From Shewanella benthica (GTDB lineage Bacteria > Pseudomonadota > Gammaproteobacteria > Enterobacterales > Shewanellaceae), in assembly GCA_023284085.1 (NCBI GenBank), contig JAKVHY010000028.1, forward strand, positions 23,846 through 87,845: DNA of 64,000 nucleotides. The letters are read 5' to 3'. Shown piece after piece: positions 9,403 to 16,553 of the stretch. The first letter of the stretch is position 1. Each line of letters opens with the position of its first letter. A program made the position numbers and the translations under genes. The notes below the pieces were generated by a model. That model was given only the letters and a program-made list of their open reading frames with translations, had not been told where the DNA came from and made no database searches.

Positions 9403-10569
9403 ATGAAAATTGCGGTTGTAGGCACAGGTTATGTTGGTTTATCGAATGCGGTTCTATTAGCACAACAGAATCAAGTGATAGCCATAGATGTGATTGAAGA
9501 AAAAGTTAACTTGATTAATGCAAGAAAAACCACGGTCGAAGATGCAGAAATTGAACATTATTTATCATCCAAACAGCTAGATTTAACCGCTACTATGGAT
9601 TGTGAGCTTGCTTATTCAGATGCCGACTATGTGATTATTGCTACGCCTACTGACTATGACACTGAAACCAACTATTTTAATACAAGTTCGGTAGAATCTG
9701 TTATTCAGGACGTCATTCGTATCAATCCCGATGCTGTTATGGTGATAAAATCAACGGTTCCTGTGGGTTTCACTCAGTCAGTGAGAAAGAAGTATGACAG
9801 CGACAATATTATTTTTTCTCCTGAATTTTTAAGGGAAGGGAAGGCGTTATACGACAATTTGCACCCTTCAAGAATTATCATTGGAGAGTCATCCGAAAGA
9901 GCCGAAACATTTGCAGCTCTTTTGTCAGGCGGTGCCATAAAAAGTGACATTCCAGTTTTGTATATTAACTCTACAGAAGCAGAAGCGATCAAACTTTTTT
10001 CTAATACCTATCTAGCTATGAGGGTTGCATATTTTAACGAGCTAGATAGTTATGCCGAATCTCATGATCTGGATTCCAGGCATATCATCGATGGGGTAGG
10101 CCTAGACCCTCGCATTGGAAATCATTACAATAATCCATCTTTTGGCTATGGTGGCTACTGTTTACCTAAAGATACTAAGCAATTAAAGGCTAATTATGCC
10201 GATGTGCCGAATAGCTTGATTAGTGCGATTGTCGATGCCAATGCTACCCGCAAAGACTTTATAGCCGATTCGATTATCAAGAGGAACCCCAAGATAGTTG
10301 GTATATATCGGTTGATCATGAAATCTGGCTCGGATAATTTTCGTGCATCTTCGATTCAGGGGATCATGAAACGGATCAAAGCCAAGGGTATTGAGGTTGT
10401 GGTGTATGAGCCAGTTTTGGATGAAGCTGAATTTTACCATTCCAGGGTTATAACTGACCTCAGTGAGTTTAAGTCTATTTCTGACGTTATTGTTTCTAAT
10501 CGTATGGTCGATGAGATAAACGATGTCATAGACAAAGTATATACACGTGATTTGTTTGGTTCGGATTGA
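9403..10569 (+). CDS. ugd: UDP-glucose 6-dehydrogenase (Ugd)
   Basis: Oxidises UDP-glucose to UDP-glucuronate with two NAD+. At 388 residues it equals the E. coli enzyme in length. The N-terminal Rossmann fold starts VVGTGYVGLSN, the central helix carries EFLREGKALYDN, and the catalytic cysteine is in GYGGYCLPKDT. The following epimerase and galU complete a route from glucose 1-phosphate to UDP-glucuronate and its C4 epimer, precursors for acidic surface polysaccharide. It lies on the same strand as both neighbours with a gap of 137 bases that contains a weak hairpin. Confidence 0.95.
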   Translation: MKIAVVGTGYVGLSNAVLLAQQNQVIAIDVIEEKVNLINARKTTVEDAEIEHYLSSKQLDLTATMDCELAYSDADYVIIATPTDYDTETNYFNTSSVESVIQDVIRINPDAVMVIKSTVPVGFTQSVRKKYDSDNIIFSPEFLREGKALYDNLHPSRIIIGESSERAETFAALLSGGAIKSDIPVLYINSTEAEAIKLFSNTYLAMRVAYFNELDSYAESHDLDSRHIIDGVGLDPRIGNHYNNPSFGYGGYCLPKDTKQLKANYADVPNSLISAIVDANATRKDFIADSIIKRNPKIVGIYRLIMKSGSDNFRASSIQGIMKRIKAKGIEVVVYEPVLDEAEFYHSRVITDLSEFKSISDVIVSNRMVDEINDVIDKVYTRDLFGSD

Positions 10570-10656
10570 TTAAATAGCAGGTGCTGGGAAAAGTAGGTTC
10601 TATTAAAAAGAAAAGCGTCAGAGTTCTTAGCCTCTGCTCGGTTTTTGACTTCTAAG

Positions 10657-10686
10657 TAGGACAAAGTCCGTCCTAGCGCCTTTTTA
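10657..10686 (+). terminator. Possible intrinsic terminator after ugd
   Basis: TAGGAC at 10657-10662 pairs with GTCCTA at 10670-10675, and five T follow after GCGCC at 10681-10685. The stem is short and the gene downstream starts 21 bases later, so it could be an attenuating hairpin only. Confidence 0.4.
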
Positions 10687-10706
10687 GGTTTTAAAAAGAG
10701 AACGTG

Positions 10707-11714
10707 ATGAAGTATTTAGTGACCGGAGCTGCCGGTTTTATCGGGTTTAAGGTTAGTGAGCGTTTATGTGCCATGGGCCATGAGGTTGTAGGTATTGATA
10801 ATCTCAATGCTTATTATGATGTTAATCTAAAGTTGGCACGCTTAGACAGACTTAAGCCCTTAGATAATTTTTCATTCGTTGAGCTGGATTTGGCCGATAG
10901 AGAAGGTATTGCCAACTTGTTTGCCGAAAGTGGTTTCGGCCGTGTTATTCATCTTGCGGCTCAAGCGGGTGTGCGTTATTCAATTGAGAACCCCATGGCC
11001 TATGCCGATAGTAATTTGGTTGGTCATTTGACGATACTTGAAGGTTGTCGTCATCACAAGGTCGAGCATCTGGTCTATGCTTCATCGAGCTCTGTATATG
11101 GCCTTAATGCCAAGATGCCATTCTCGACTGCTGATAGTGTCGACCACCCCATTTCCTTGTACGCTGCCACCAAGAAAGCCAACGAATTGATGTCTCATAC
11201 CTATGCTCATTTGTATGGCGTACCGACAACTGGGCTGCGGTTCTTTACTGTGTACGGCCCATGGGGGCGTCCTGATATGGCTCTCTTTAAGTTCACTAAG
11301 TCTATTTTGAATGGTGAAGCTATCGATGTGTACAACCATGGCAACCTAAGTCGAGACTTTACTTATATCGATGACGTTGTCGAAGGTATTATTCGCATTC
11401 AAGATGTTATTCCTACTGTCGATGATAATTGGTCGGTTGAAATGGCGACACCTTTTACTAGTTCTGCACCTTATCGTGTGTTCAACATAGGTAACGGTAA
11501 CCCGGTAAACTTGATGGACTTCATTTCTGCACTCGAAACTGCGTTAGGCATCGAAGCGGTGAAGAACATGATGGACATGCAGCCTGGTGATGTTTATTCT
11601 ACCTGGGCGGATACCGAAGATCTTTTTAAGACAGTTGCTTATAAGCCAGAAATGGATGTTGCGACAGGGGTTAAACTTTTTGTCGACTGGTATCGTGAGT
11701 TTTATCAATGCTAA
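10707..11714 (+). CDS. NAD-dependent epimerase, UDP-glucuronate 4-epimerase type
   Basis: A short-chain-dehydrogenase sugar epimerase of 335 residues. It starts MKYLVTGAAGFIGFKV with the NAD-binding GxxGxxG loop, has YASSSSVYG with the catalytic serine/threonine region, the YxxxK pair in SLYAATKKANE, and RFFTVYGPWGRPDMA, the sequence typical of UDP-glucuronate/UDP-galacturonate 4-epimerases. Placed directly after ugd, it would convert UDP-GlcA to UDP-GalA. ATG at 10707 is preferred over GTG at 10704 because the purine stretch AAAAAGAGA is better placed for it. A UDP-GlcNAc or UDP-GlcNAcA epimerase activity cannot be excluded from sequence alone. Confidence 0.88.
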   Translation: MKYLVTGAAGFIGFKVSERLCAMGHEVVGIDNLNAYYDVNLKLARLDRLKPLDNFSFVELDLADREGIANLFAESGFGRVIHLAAQAGVRYSIENPMAYADSNLVGHLTILEGCRHHKVEHLVYASSSSVYGLNAKMPFSTADSVDHPISLYAATKKANELMSHTYAHLYGVPTTGLRFFTVYGPWGRPDMALFKFTKSILNGEAIDVYNHGNLSRDFTYIDDVVEGIIRIQDVIPTVDDNWSVEMATPFTSSAPYRVFNIGNGNPVNLMDFISALETALGIEAVKNMMDMQPGDVYSTWADTEDLFKTVAYKPEMDVATGVKLFVDWYREFYQC

Positions 11715-11752
11715 TTTATAGCATTGCCTAATTTGTATGACCTTTTCGAGAA

Positions 11753-11777
11753 AACTGAGCCTTTAGCTTAGTTTTTG
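11753..11777 (+). terminator. Probable intrinsic terminator after the epimerase
   Basis: AACTGAGC at 11753-11760 pairs with GCTTAGTT at 11766-11773 (one G-U), with a five-base loop and a T run. It lies 30 bases before galU. Confidence 0.6.
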
Positions 11778-11806
11778 TTGTCTTTCTAGTGAAATAAGTT
11801 ACCTTT

Positions 11807-12694
11807 ATGAAAGTTGTTATTCCAGTTGCTGGCCTTGGTACGCGTATGCTTCCTGCTACTAAAGCCATTCCGAAAGAGATGTTGCCATTAGTCGATAAGC
11901 CCTTAATTCAATACATTGTCGATGAATGCGTAAAAGCCGGAGTTAAAGAGATAGTACTGGTAACCCATGCCAGTAAAAATGCCATCGAGAATCACTTCGA
12001 TACTTCTTATGAGCTCGAGTCAACACTTGAGAAGCGGGTAAAGCGCCAGTTACTGGAAGAAGTACAGGCTATTTGTCCTAAAGATGTAACCATAATGCAT
12101 GTGCGTCAAGGTGAGGCTAAAGGGCTAGGGCATGCTGTCTTGTGTGCTAAGCCTTGTATTGGTAATAATCCTTTTGCTGTGGTTTTACCCGATGTAATTT
12201 TAGATGAATATACCGCCAATCAAACCAGTGAAAATTTAGCGGCTATGATTGGCCGTTACAAGTCTACTTTGGCTAGTCAGATCATGGTTTCACCTGTTGC
12301 TGATGAAGACGTCAGTAAGTATGGTATTGCCGATTGTGATGGCGTGGGTCTGTGTGCTGGTGAGTCAACAGCTATCACTAAGATGGTTGAAAAACCTACT
12401 CTAGATGAGGCTCCATCTAATCTTGCCGTTGTTGGCCGTTATGTCTTATCTGAAAAAATATGGGATCTCCTGGCAAAAACACCAGCAGGTGCCGGGGATG
12501 AGATTCAACTTACAGATGCCATCGATATGTTGATCGAATCCGATACAGTAGAAGCGTTTCACATGACAGGTAAATCCCACGATTGTGGTGATAAGCTTGG
12601 TTACATGACCGCATTTGTAGAGTATGGGCTGAGAAACGAAAAGCTTGGGGCTGAGTTTAGAGCTCAGTTGGAGCAAATTCTAGATAAAGACTAA
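11807..12694 (+). CDS. galU: UTP-glucose-1-phosphate uridylyltransferase (GalU), first copy
   Basis: Makes UDP-glucose from UTP and glucose 1-phosphate. The 295-residue protein opens with the nucleotide-binding PVAGLGTRMLPATKAIPKEM, and contains QGEAKGLGHAVLCAK, LPDVILDEY, VEKPTLDEAPSNLAVVGRY and the C-terminal KSHDCGDKLGYM, all diagnostic of GalU. It supplies UDP-glucose to the adjacent ugd. A second GalU (52749-53672) is paired with galE elsewhere in the window and shares the same motifs with different flanking residues, so they look like diverged paralogues for separate pathways rather than a recent duplication. ATG at 11807 lacks a strong Shine-Dalgarno sequence. Confidence 0.95.
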   Translation: MKVVIPVAGLGTRMLPATKAIPKEMLPLVDKPLIQYIVDECVKAGVKEIVLVTHASKNAIENHFDTSYELESTLEKRVKRQLLEEVQAICPKDVTIMHVRQGEAKGLGHAVLCAKPCIGNNPFAVVLPDVILDEYTANQTSENLAAMIGRYKSTLASQIMVSPVADEDVSKYGIADCDGVGLCAGESTAITKMVEKPTLDEAPSNLAVVGRYVLSEKIWDLLAKTPAGAGDEIQLTDAIDMLIESDTVEAFHMTGKSHDCGDKLGYMTAFVEYGLRNEKLGAEFRAQLEQILDKD

Positions 12695-12723
12695 ATCAAG
12701 TTTTAAGCTATAAGCTTGATATG

Positions 12724-12747
12724 ACCCCGGTTAAGTGGACACGGGGT
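12724..12747 (+). terminator. Possible hairpin after galU
   Basis: ACCCCG at 12724-12729 pairs with CGGGGT at 12742-12747, followed by TTTAAATT. It lies 30 bases after galU. The T run is weak, so termination is uncertain. Confidence 0.35.
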
Positions 12748-12752
12748 TTAAA

Positions 12753-12852
12753 TTCACGGCGGCTTATGGCGATCACCTTATTGCTAAGGCCATTAAATTA
12801 GCTGAGCAAACTGGTTTGTCTAAGGGCTGCAGCAGCAGGGATCAATGCATAA
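12753..12852 (+). pseudogene. Decayed fragment of a second DHH phosphoesterase gene
   Basis: Read in frame from 12753 the sequence gives FTAAYGDHLIAKAIKLAEQ and then TGLSK. This parallels ITAAYGDNLVAKANELALA in the intact DHH gene at 8364-9335. From 12826, in another frame, it gives AAAAGINA followed by TAA, matching the last conserved patch of the same protein (GRAAAAGINAL). So two separate blocks of a DHH paralogue survive, joined by an internal deletion of several hundred bases. Differences at many positions mean this is a diverged copy and not a recent partial duplication. No functional protein can be made from it. The REP half and the transposase gene follow immediately. Confidence 0.75.
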
Positions 12853-12872
12853 GCTAAAGCCGCTCCTAGGGT
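12853..12872. repeat. REP half-unit at the 3' end of the transposase gene
   Basis: GCTAAAGCCGCTCCTAGGG matches the right half of the REP units seen elsewhere (for example 13600-13622). It supplies the stop codon of the transposase gene, read on the minus strand. Confidence 0.65.
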
Positions 12873-13321
12873 AAATATATGCAATCCCAATGTGAGTAAT
12901 TTCCAATATTGTCTACTAAATTCGCTCTCAACGGGTTAGCAACTATGTACCTCATCACTTCCTTTACCTCTTCATCTTGCCTCAAGCAATGATCGTAAAA
13001 TCCTGGTTGCCACACTTTAATATTCCGTTTCAGATGAGTATTTATCTGTTCTGCACTCCTGCCTTTCACGTAACCTATAGCACGACTTAAATCAGTGACA
13101 TCATTGAGTATGAACAGCCAATGCAGGTGATCTGGCATCAAGGTATAGCCTATAGTTGACGTTATTTTTTGGTCATCAGACAATTTCAAATTATTAATGA
13201 CTATTCGAGCACTGCCAAAATCATTAAACAATGGCTCTCTTTCATGGGTATTGGTCGTAACGAAGTAGATATTATTTTCGTTACTGTATCTTCCAAGCCG
13301 CAAGTTACTTCCATGTTCCAT
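12866..13321 (-). CDS. REP-associated tyrosine transposase (RAYT), IS200/IS605-like
   Basis: A 151-residue Y1 transposase. It has the IS200-like fold: N-terminal strand IYFVTTNTHERE, the HUH motif in MPDHLHWLF (His65 and His67) and the candidate catalytic tyrosine in GFYDHCLRQ (Tyr109), then YIVANPLRANLV, which is typical of the RAYT subgroup that handles chromosomal REP palindromes. The start is taken at ATG 13321, with AAGG seven bases upstream; the TTG 27 bases earlier is less likely. REP units lie on both sides: a half unit at 12853-12866 and a cluster at 13368-13622. The stop codon TAG itself falls within the flanking REP half. It is a likely source of the REP copies across the window. 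Confidence 0.88.
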   Translation of the reverse strand: MEHGSNLRLGRYSNENNIYFVTTNTHEREPLFNDFGSARIVINNLKLSDDQKITSTIGYTLMPDHLHWLFILNDVTDLSRAIGYVKGRSAEQINTHLKRNIKVWQPGFYDHCLRQDEEVKEVMRYIVANPLRANLVDNIGNYSHWDCIYLP

Positions 13322-13367
13322 AATTAGCCTTGTTCTGATTGAAATCAATTTATTAATTTTAGAAGAA

Positions 13368-13622
13368 CTTCGCGGCTAAAGCGCGCTCCTACGGTGTGTG
13401 GGTTTGAATCGGTATATATTGTTTTTATCTTTTCTGTAGGAGGGTCTTTAGGCCCGAGAAGAATGATCAAGAAAACCTTCGCGGCTAAAGCACGCTCCTA
13501 CGGGGGATTGGATTGAATTTGTGTTTTTTGTCTTTTCTGTAGGACCGGCTTTTCTGTAGGAGGGTCTTTAGGCCCGAGAAGAATGATCAAGAAAACCTTC
13601 GCCGCTAAAGTGCGCTCCTAGG
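13368..13622. repeat. REP cluster between the transposase and the glycerophosphotransferase gene
   Basis: Several REP halves in alternating orientation: CGCGGCTAAAGCGCGCTCC near 13371, TGTAGGAGGGTCTTTAGGCC near 13436 and again near 13556, and related halves near 13482 and 13600. The segment from the second left half to the following right half is nearly duplicated in tandem, including the AATGATCAAGAAAACCTTCG spacer. The last unit overlaps the stop codon of the gene at 13618. Confidence 0.88.
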
Positions 13623-14910
13623 GTTTAATCGGTTTACCTGACCCCTTGATTATCTGCCTCTCTATTACCTCAAACGCATCACAGGCATATTCCGACCAGA
13701 ACAGGTTACATAGTTGCTTGTATTTTTGGCTTAGTTTGGCTGAAATATAAAAGCTCTCATCAGACTCTAGTTTCATTAGTAGCGCTTCAAAACTAGATAC
13801 CTTCATCGCCCTGTCATAGCCAAATAACGGCAAGGTATCGACATAGTCATAGTTGTCTCTGTTTGACTCCTGGGATGGTTTTTTCTTTGACATGGTTTTT
13901 TCTATATCAGATGGAATATAAAAAAGTGTCGGTGTTTTTTTGAGAAGAAAGTCTATGCAGAGTGAAGATTGATCTGTGATGAGTAGATCGACTTCATGCA
14001 TATTGGCGTATATATCTTGCCATTGAGAAATATCGACAATATTGGGGTATTGATTAAACTCTTGTCTAAGGTGTACCTCGTTAGAATCTAGCTTTATCAA
14101 AAAAAGCTGGTTGTTTATGGTTAAATGCTCAGACAATACCTTCCAATTGAACGTCACATCGTAAAGGTTAATTTCATCTTTATCTTCTGTTAGATGGCTT
14201 TTAGCTTGTAAGTTTGTCTGATGATTTTTTGCAGTTTGCTCCTTCCACGTCGGCGCGTACATAATGACTTTGTCAAAATGATGATTAAAGAGATTGGTGA
14301 ACGATAGTTTTTGTTCTGGATAGCGCTTGTGGTAGTCAGTTCTAGGATTGCCGCTGCGGAGCATGTGTTTGTCAGTTAGCCTAAAAGCAGACATGAAAAG
14401 TTTATCCATCATTGGGCTAGGGCTTAACATGATGTCGGGTTTTATATGTTGCTGGTGGTACATTAATGAGTTAGTCAGCTTACTTATTGAATTTGATGCT
14501 TGAAAGGTGTGAGTCAGTGGGCCTGAAGTGATATCAAATTCAATTTTTTTGAGGGGAGAGCCATGCCACAGGTTAACTTTAATCGCACCTTTAGCAAGGT
14601 TCTGATTAATATCGCCAATATAGCTGTTATAGAAGTAATACTTGGCAGTAAGACAGTGAAATAAGCCCAGAAAACTTCTTCTATGATAGGCTTCAAAGCC
14701 TCTTTTACGCAGTGCTGCGATCACCTCTGGGTTGCCGCTAATCCAAATTGCACGGATAAACTGAGTTTGTTGCCAGTGTATGTATAGGTATTTGGCGTTA
14801 TCTGAAAATTGATTTTTATAGCTTCCCATGACCGCTTTCTCGCTACGGGGTGAGAATGCAGAGCTATAATAAATAACTTTCCTTAAAATCATTAGTATCA
14901 AATTGGTCAT
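13618..14910 (-). CDS. CDP-glycerol:glycerophosphate glycerophosphotransferase family protein
   Basis: A 430-residue protein of the TagB/TagF family (Glyphos_transf). Diagnostic segments are NLWHGSPLKKIEFD, MLSPSPMMDKLF, RSGNPRTDYHKR, VIMYAPTWKE and the late LLITDQSSLCIDFLL. Members transfer glycerol phosphate or another polyol phosphate from a CDP donor to an undecaprenyl-linked acceptor; Gram-negative relatives decorate capsules and O-antigens. ATG at 14910 follows AAGGAGCAGGTA, a strong ribosome-binding site. It is the last gene of the sigma-54-type operon beginning at 18674. Its final residues and TAG stop lie inside a REP unit, so the original C-terminus has probably been altered. The actual polyol donor is not known. 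Confidence 0.85.
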   Translation of the reverse strand: MTNLILMILRKVIYYSSAFSPRSEKAVMGSYKNQFSDNAKYLYIHWQQTQFIRAIWISGNPEVIAALRKRGFEAYHRRSFLGLFHCLTAKYYFYNSYIGDINQNLAKGAIKVNLWHGSPLKKIEFDITSGPLTHTFQASNSISKLTNSLMYHQQHIKPDIMLSPSPMMDKLFMSAFRLTDKHMLRSGNPRTDYHKRYPEQKLSFTNLFNHHFDKVIMYAPTWKEQTAKNHQTNLQAKSHLTEDKDEINLYDVTFNWKVLSEHLTINNQLFLIKLDSNEVHLRQEFNQYPNIVDISQWQDIYANMHEVDLLITDQSSLCIDFLLKKTPTLFYIPSDIEKTMSKKKPSQESNRDNYDYVDTLPLFGYDRAMKVSSFEALLMKLESDESFYISAKLSQKYKQLCNLFWSEYACDAFEVIERQIIKGSGKPIKP

Positions 14911-14937
14911 TACCTGCTCCTTACATTGGCTATAAGC

Positions 14938-15001
14938 TCGGGGCTAAAGACCCCTCCTACAAAAAATGTGACGCTGTTGTAGGACTGGCTTTAGCCGGGA
15001 G
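14938..15001. repeat. REP-type inverted pair
   Basis: GGGGCTAAAGACCCCTCCTAC and, 20 bases on, TTGTAGGACTGGCTTTAGCC face away from each other. They belong to the same family as the other REP units in the window and lie between two cotranscribed glycan genes. Confidence 0.75.
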
Positions 15002-15028
15002 AGAACCAATCCAAAAGTCATAAGCCAT

Positions 15029-15054
15029 AAGCTACGAGCTAGGAACTACGAGCT
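15029..15054. repeat. Short repeat providing the stop codon of the upstream gene
   Basis: AGCTACGAGCT and AACTACGAGCT flank AGG as an imperfect direct repeat of the AGCTACGAGCT unit. Read on the minus strand it encodes the last residues (VVPSS) and TAG stop of the gene at 15032-16459, so that C-terminus is repeat-derived. Confidence 0.6.
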
Positions 15055-16459
15055 GTGGCTGTGATCGTAATGCGCGCCAAAGTAGATGTAAGTATTTGCT
15101 GGCTCTGTTATCTGCATCGAACTCAAGTTCTAGCAGTTGACGTTCCTCTTTAGGAGCGGATTTATCCAGCAGTAACTGAACTGGTCCGAGTACACCTAAG
15201 CGACGATCATCTTTTCCTGTGGCATATCTCGCTTCTGGAGTGTCGCCAAACAGATCAAGCCTTCCGGTGAGTACATGATATATCTGCGGTAATCTGGCTG
15301 AGATCGGGCCAGGTATGTTCCAGCGCCAAGCTTTAAAGGTTTGTCCTAAATTGTCGATACAGGTATCTGAAATAGTCGAGTGTTCAGACTGCTTGTTAAA
15401 ATTGTTTCTTAATGAGGAATAAATCGATAACAGGGGCCATAGGGGTAAGCTCAGTATAAAAATAACGCATAAAAACAGTCGGGTCAGTGTGCTTGTTTTG
15501 TTTTCGCCGGGCTTGGCATTGATCTCATTTGCGCCGATCAAGGCTTGATCTTTGATTTGAATGACACCGAAGTGCTGCAGGTTTATAAGCAGATCTTGGC
15601 AGAGAATGCTGTTTTTAACTTCTAACCTTTCTCCTACATAGGTGTTTGGCAGGATCAAGCTGTTCTCAATGCTAGATTCTTTGTCGATTAAACAATTACT
15701 GCCGATCACAACCGATTCTTTTAACTGTACCTTCTCTTCTATTCGGCAGTTGTTACCTATGATACCCCAACCATTTTGGCTGGTTAAATCACCAGTATGG
15801 GCCTTAGTACCAACATAAAAGTCTTGTTGTGCATTCGCTGACAGGTAACTACGTTCGCTAGGCGTTAATGTAGGAAGTTCATTCTTGGCTAAACATAAAT
15901 TTGCATCCATATACGAGTGAAAGCTATCAAGCATGAAGCTGCGTCCGTGTAAGACGAGTGTCACAACACTGGTGCTGTCGAAATGTGGAGAAAAAGGCCA
16001 GTCGATATCGGCAAGATAGGGGAGAGCGGCGGGGAGTAACATCATGCCTGCATTTTGGCTCTCCATCTTGGCTTGTACAAAGTCACTAGGAAACTCTTTA
16101 GAAAAGTCGATGAATTGAGAAATAGAGGGTGAGCGAAAAATATCTCCCCTGACGAGCAATAGACTTTCATCAGGGTCGAGCGCAAGACGCTTTAATATTG
16201 AGCTGGTTTCTTCTTGGGGTTTACTTAAAAAATATTCTATTTCTAGTCCCCACTTTTCACCATTGCAAAGGAGCTTTTCAATCTCTCTAGCTTGAGATGA
16301 AATAATTAACTTTATCTGCGTGATCCCGGATTTGGCTATGTCCTCTAAGGTATATTCAATCACGGCTTTATTACCAACAGGAAGTCGTGCTGGACAGTAA
16401 TGGTTATTGAGTGGTGCTAATTCATCACCTGTTCTGTTTGCAAAAATAATGGCTTGCAT
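15032..16459 (-). CDS. Degenerate nucleotidyltransferase fused to degenerate sugar-transferase domain
   Basis: A 475-residue protein of unusual make-up. Residues 1 to about 240 follow the sugar-1-phosphate nucleotidyltransferase fold (MQAIIFANRTGDELAPLNNH; LLLVRGDIF), but the glycine-rich GxGxRL loop and the PKP lysine motif are replaced. A left-handed beta-helix of hexapeptide repeats follows (about 240-300; IIGNNCRIEE, VVIGSNCLID). After one hydrophobic segment (LFLCVIFILSLPLWPLLSIY) comes a region aligned to the C-terminal part of bacterial sugar transferases (SARLPQIYHVLTGRLDLFGD, cf. DELPQLWNVICGDMSLVGP), in which the catalytic Asp-Glu is Ala-Arg. Probably a non-catalytic partner of the phosphoglycosyltransferase encoded just upstream. 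Stop codon lies in a repeat. Confidence 0.7.
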   Translation of the reverse strand: MQAIIFANRTGDELAPLNNHYCPARLPVGNKAVIEYTLEDIAKSGITQIKLIISSQAREIEKLLCNGEKWGLEIEYFLSKPQEETSSILKRLALDPDESLLLVRGDIFRSPSISQFIDFSKEFPSDFVQAKMESQNAGMMLLPAALPYLADIDWPFSPHFDSTSVVTLVLHGRSFMLDSFHSYMDANLCLAKNELPTLTPSERSYLSANAQQDFYVGTKAHTGDLTSQNGWGIIGNNCRIEEKVQLKESVVIGSNCLIDKESSIENSLILPNTYVGERLEVKNSILCQDLLINLQHFGVIQIKDQALIGANEINAKPGENKTSTLTRLFLCVIFILSLPLWPLLSIYSSLRNNFNKQSEHSTISDTCIDNLGQTFKAWRWNIPGPISARLPQIYHVLTGRLDLFGDTPEARYATGKDDRRLGVLGPVQLLLDKSAPKEERQLLELEFDADNRASKYLHLLWRALRSQPQLVVPSS

Positions 16460-16553
16460 GCGCAGTACTCCATAGTTAGCCCTGTTTAGTTTTTGTTTGT
16501 TACAGACTGTCTCGCCCCTGTCTGCTGATGACTTATAGCTTTAATTTTTGTTA

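Noticed and set aside
12716..12747. Possible end of an IS3-type element (GACCCCGGTTAAGTGGACAC)
   Set aside because: The sequence resembles such ends, but no second end, target duplication or transposase remnant is visible, and it can be read as a hairpin after galU.
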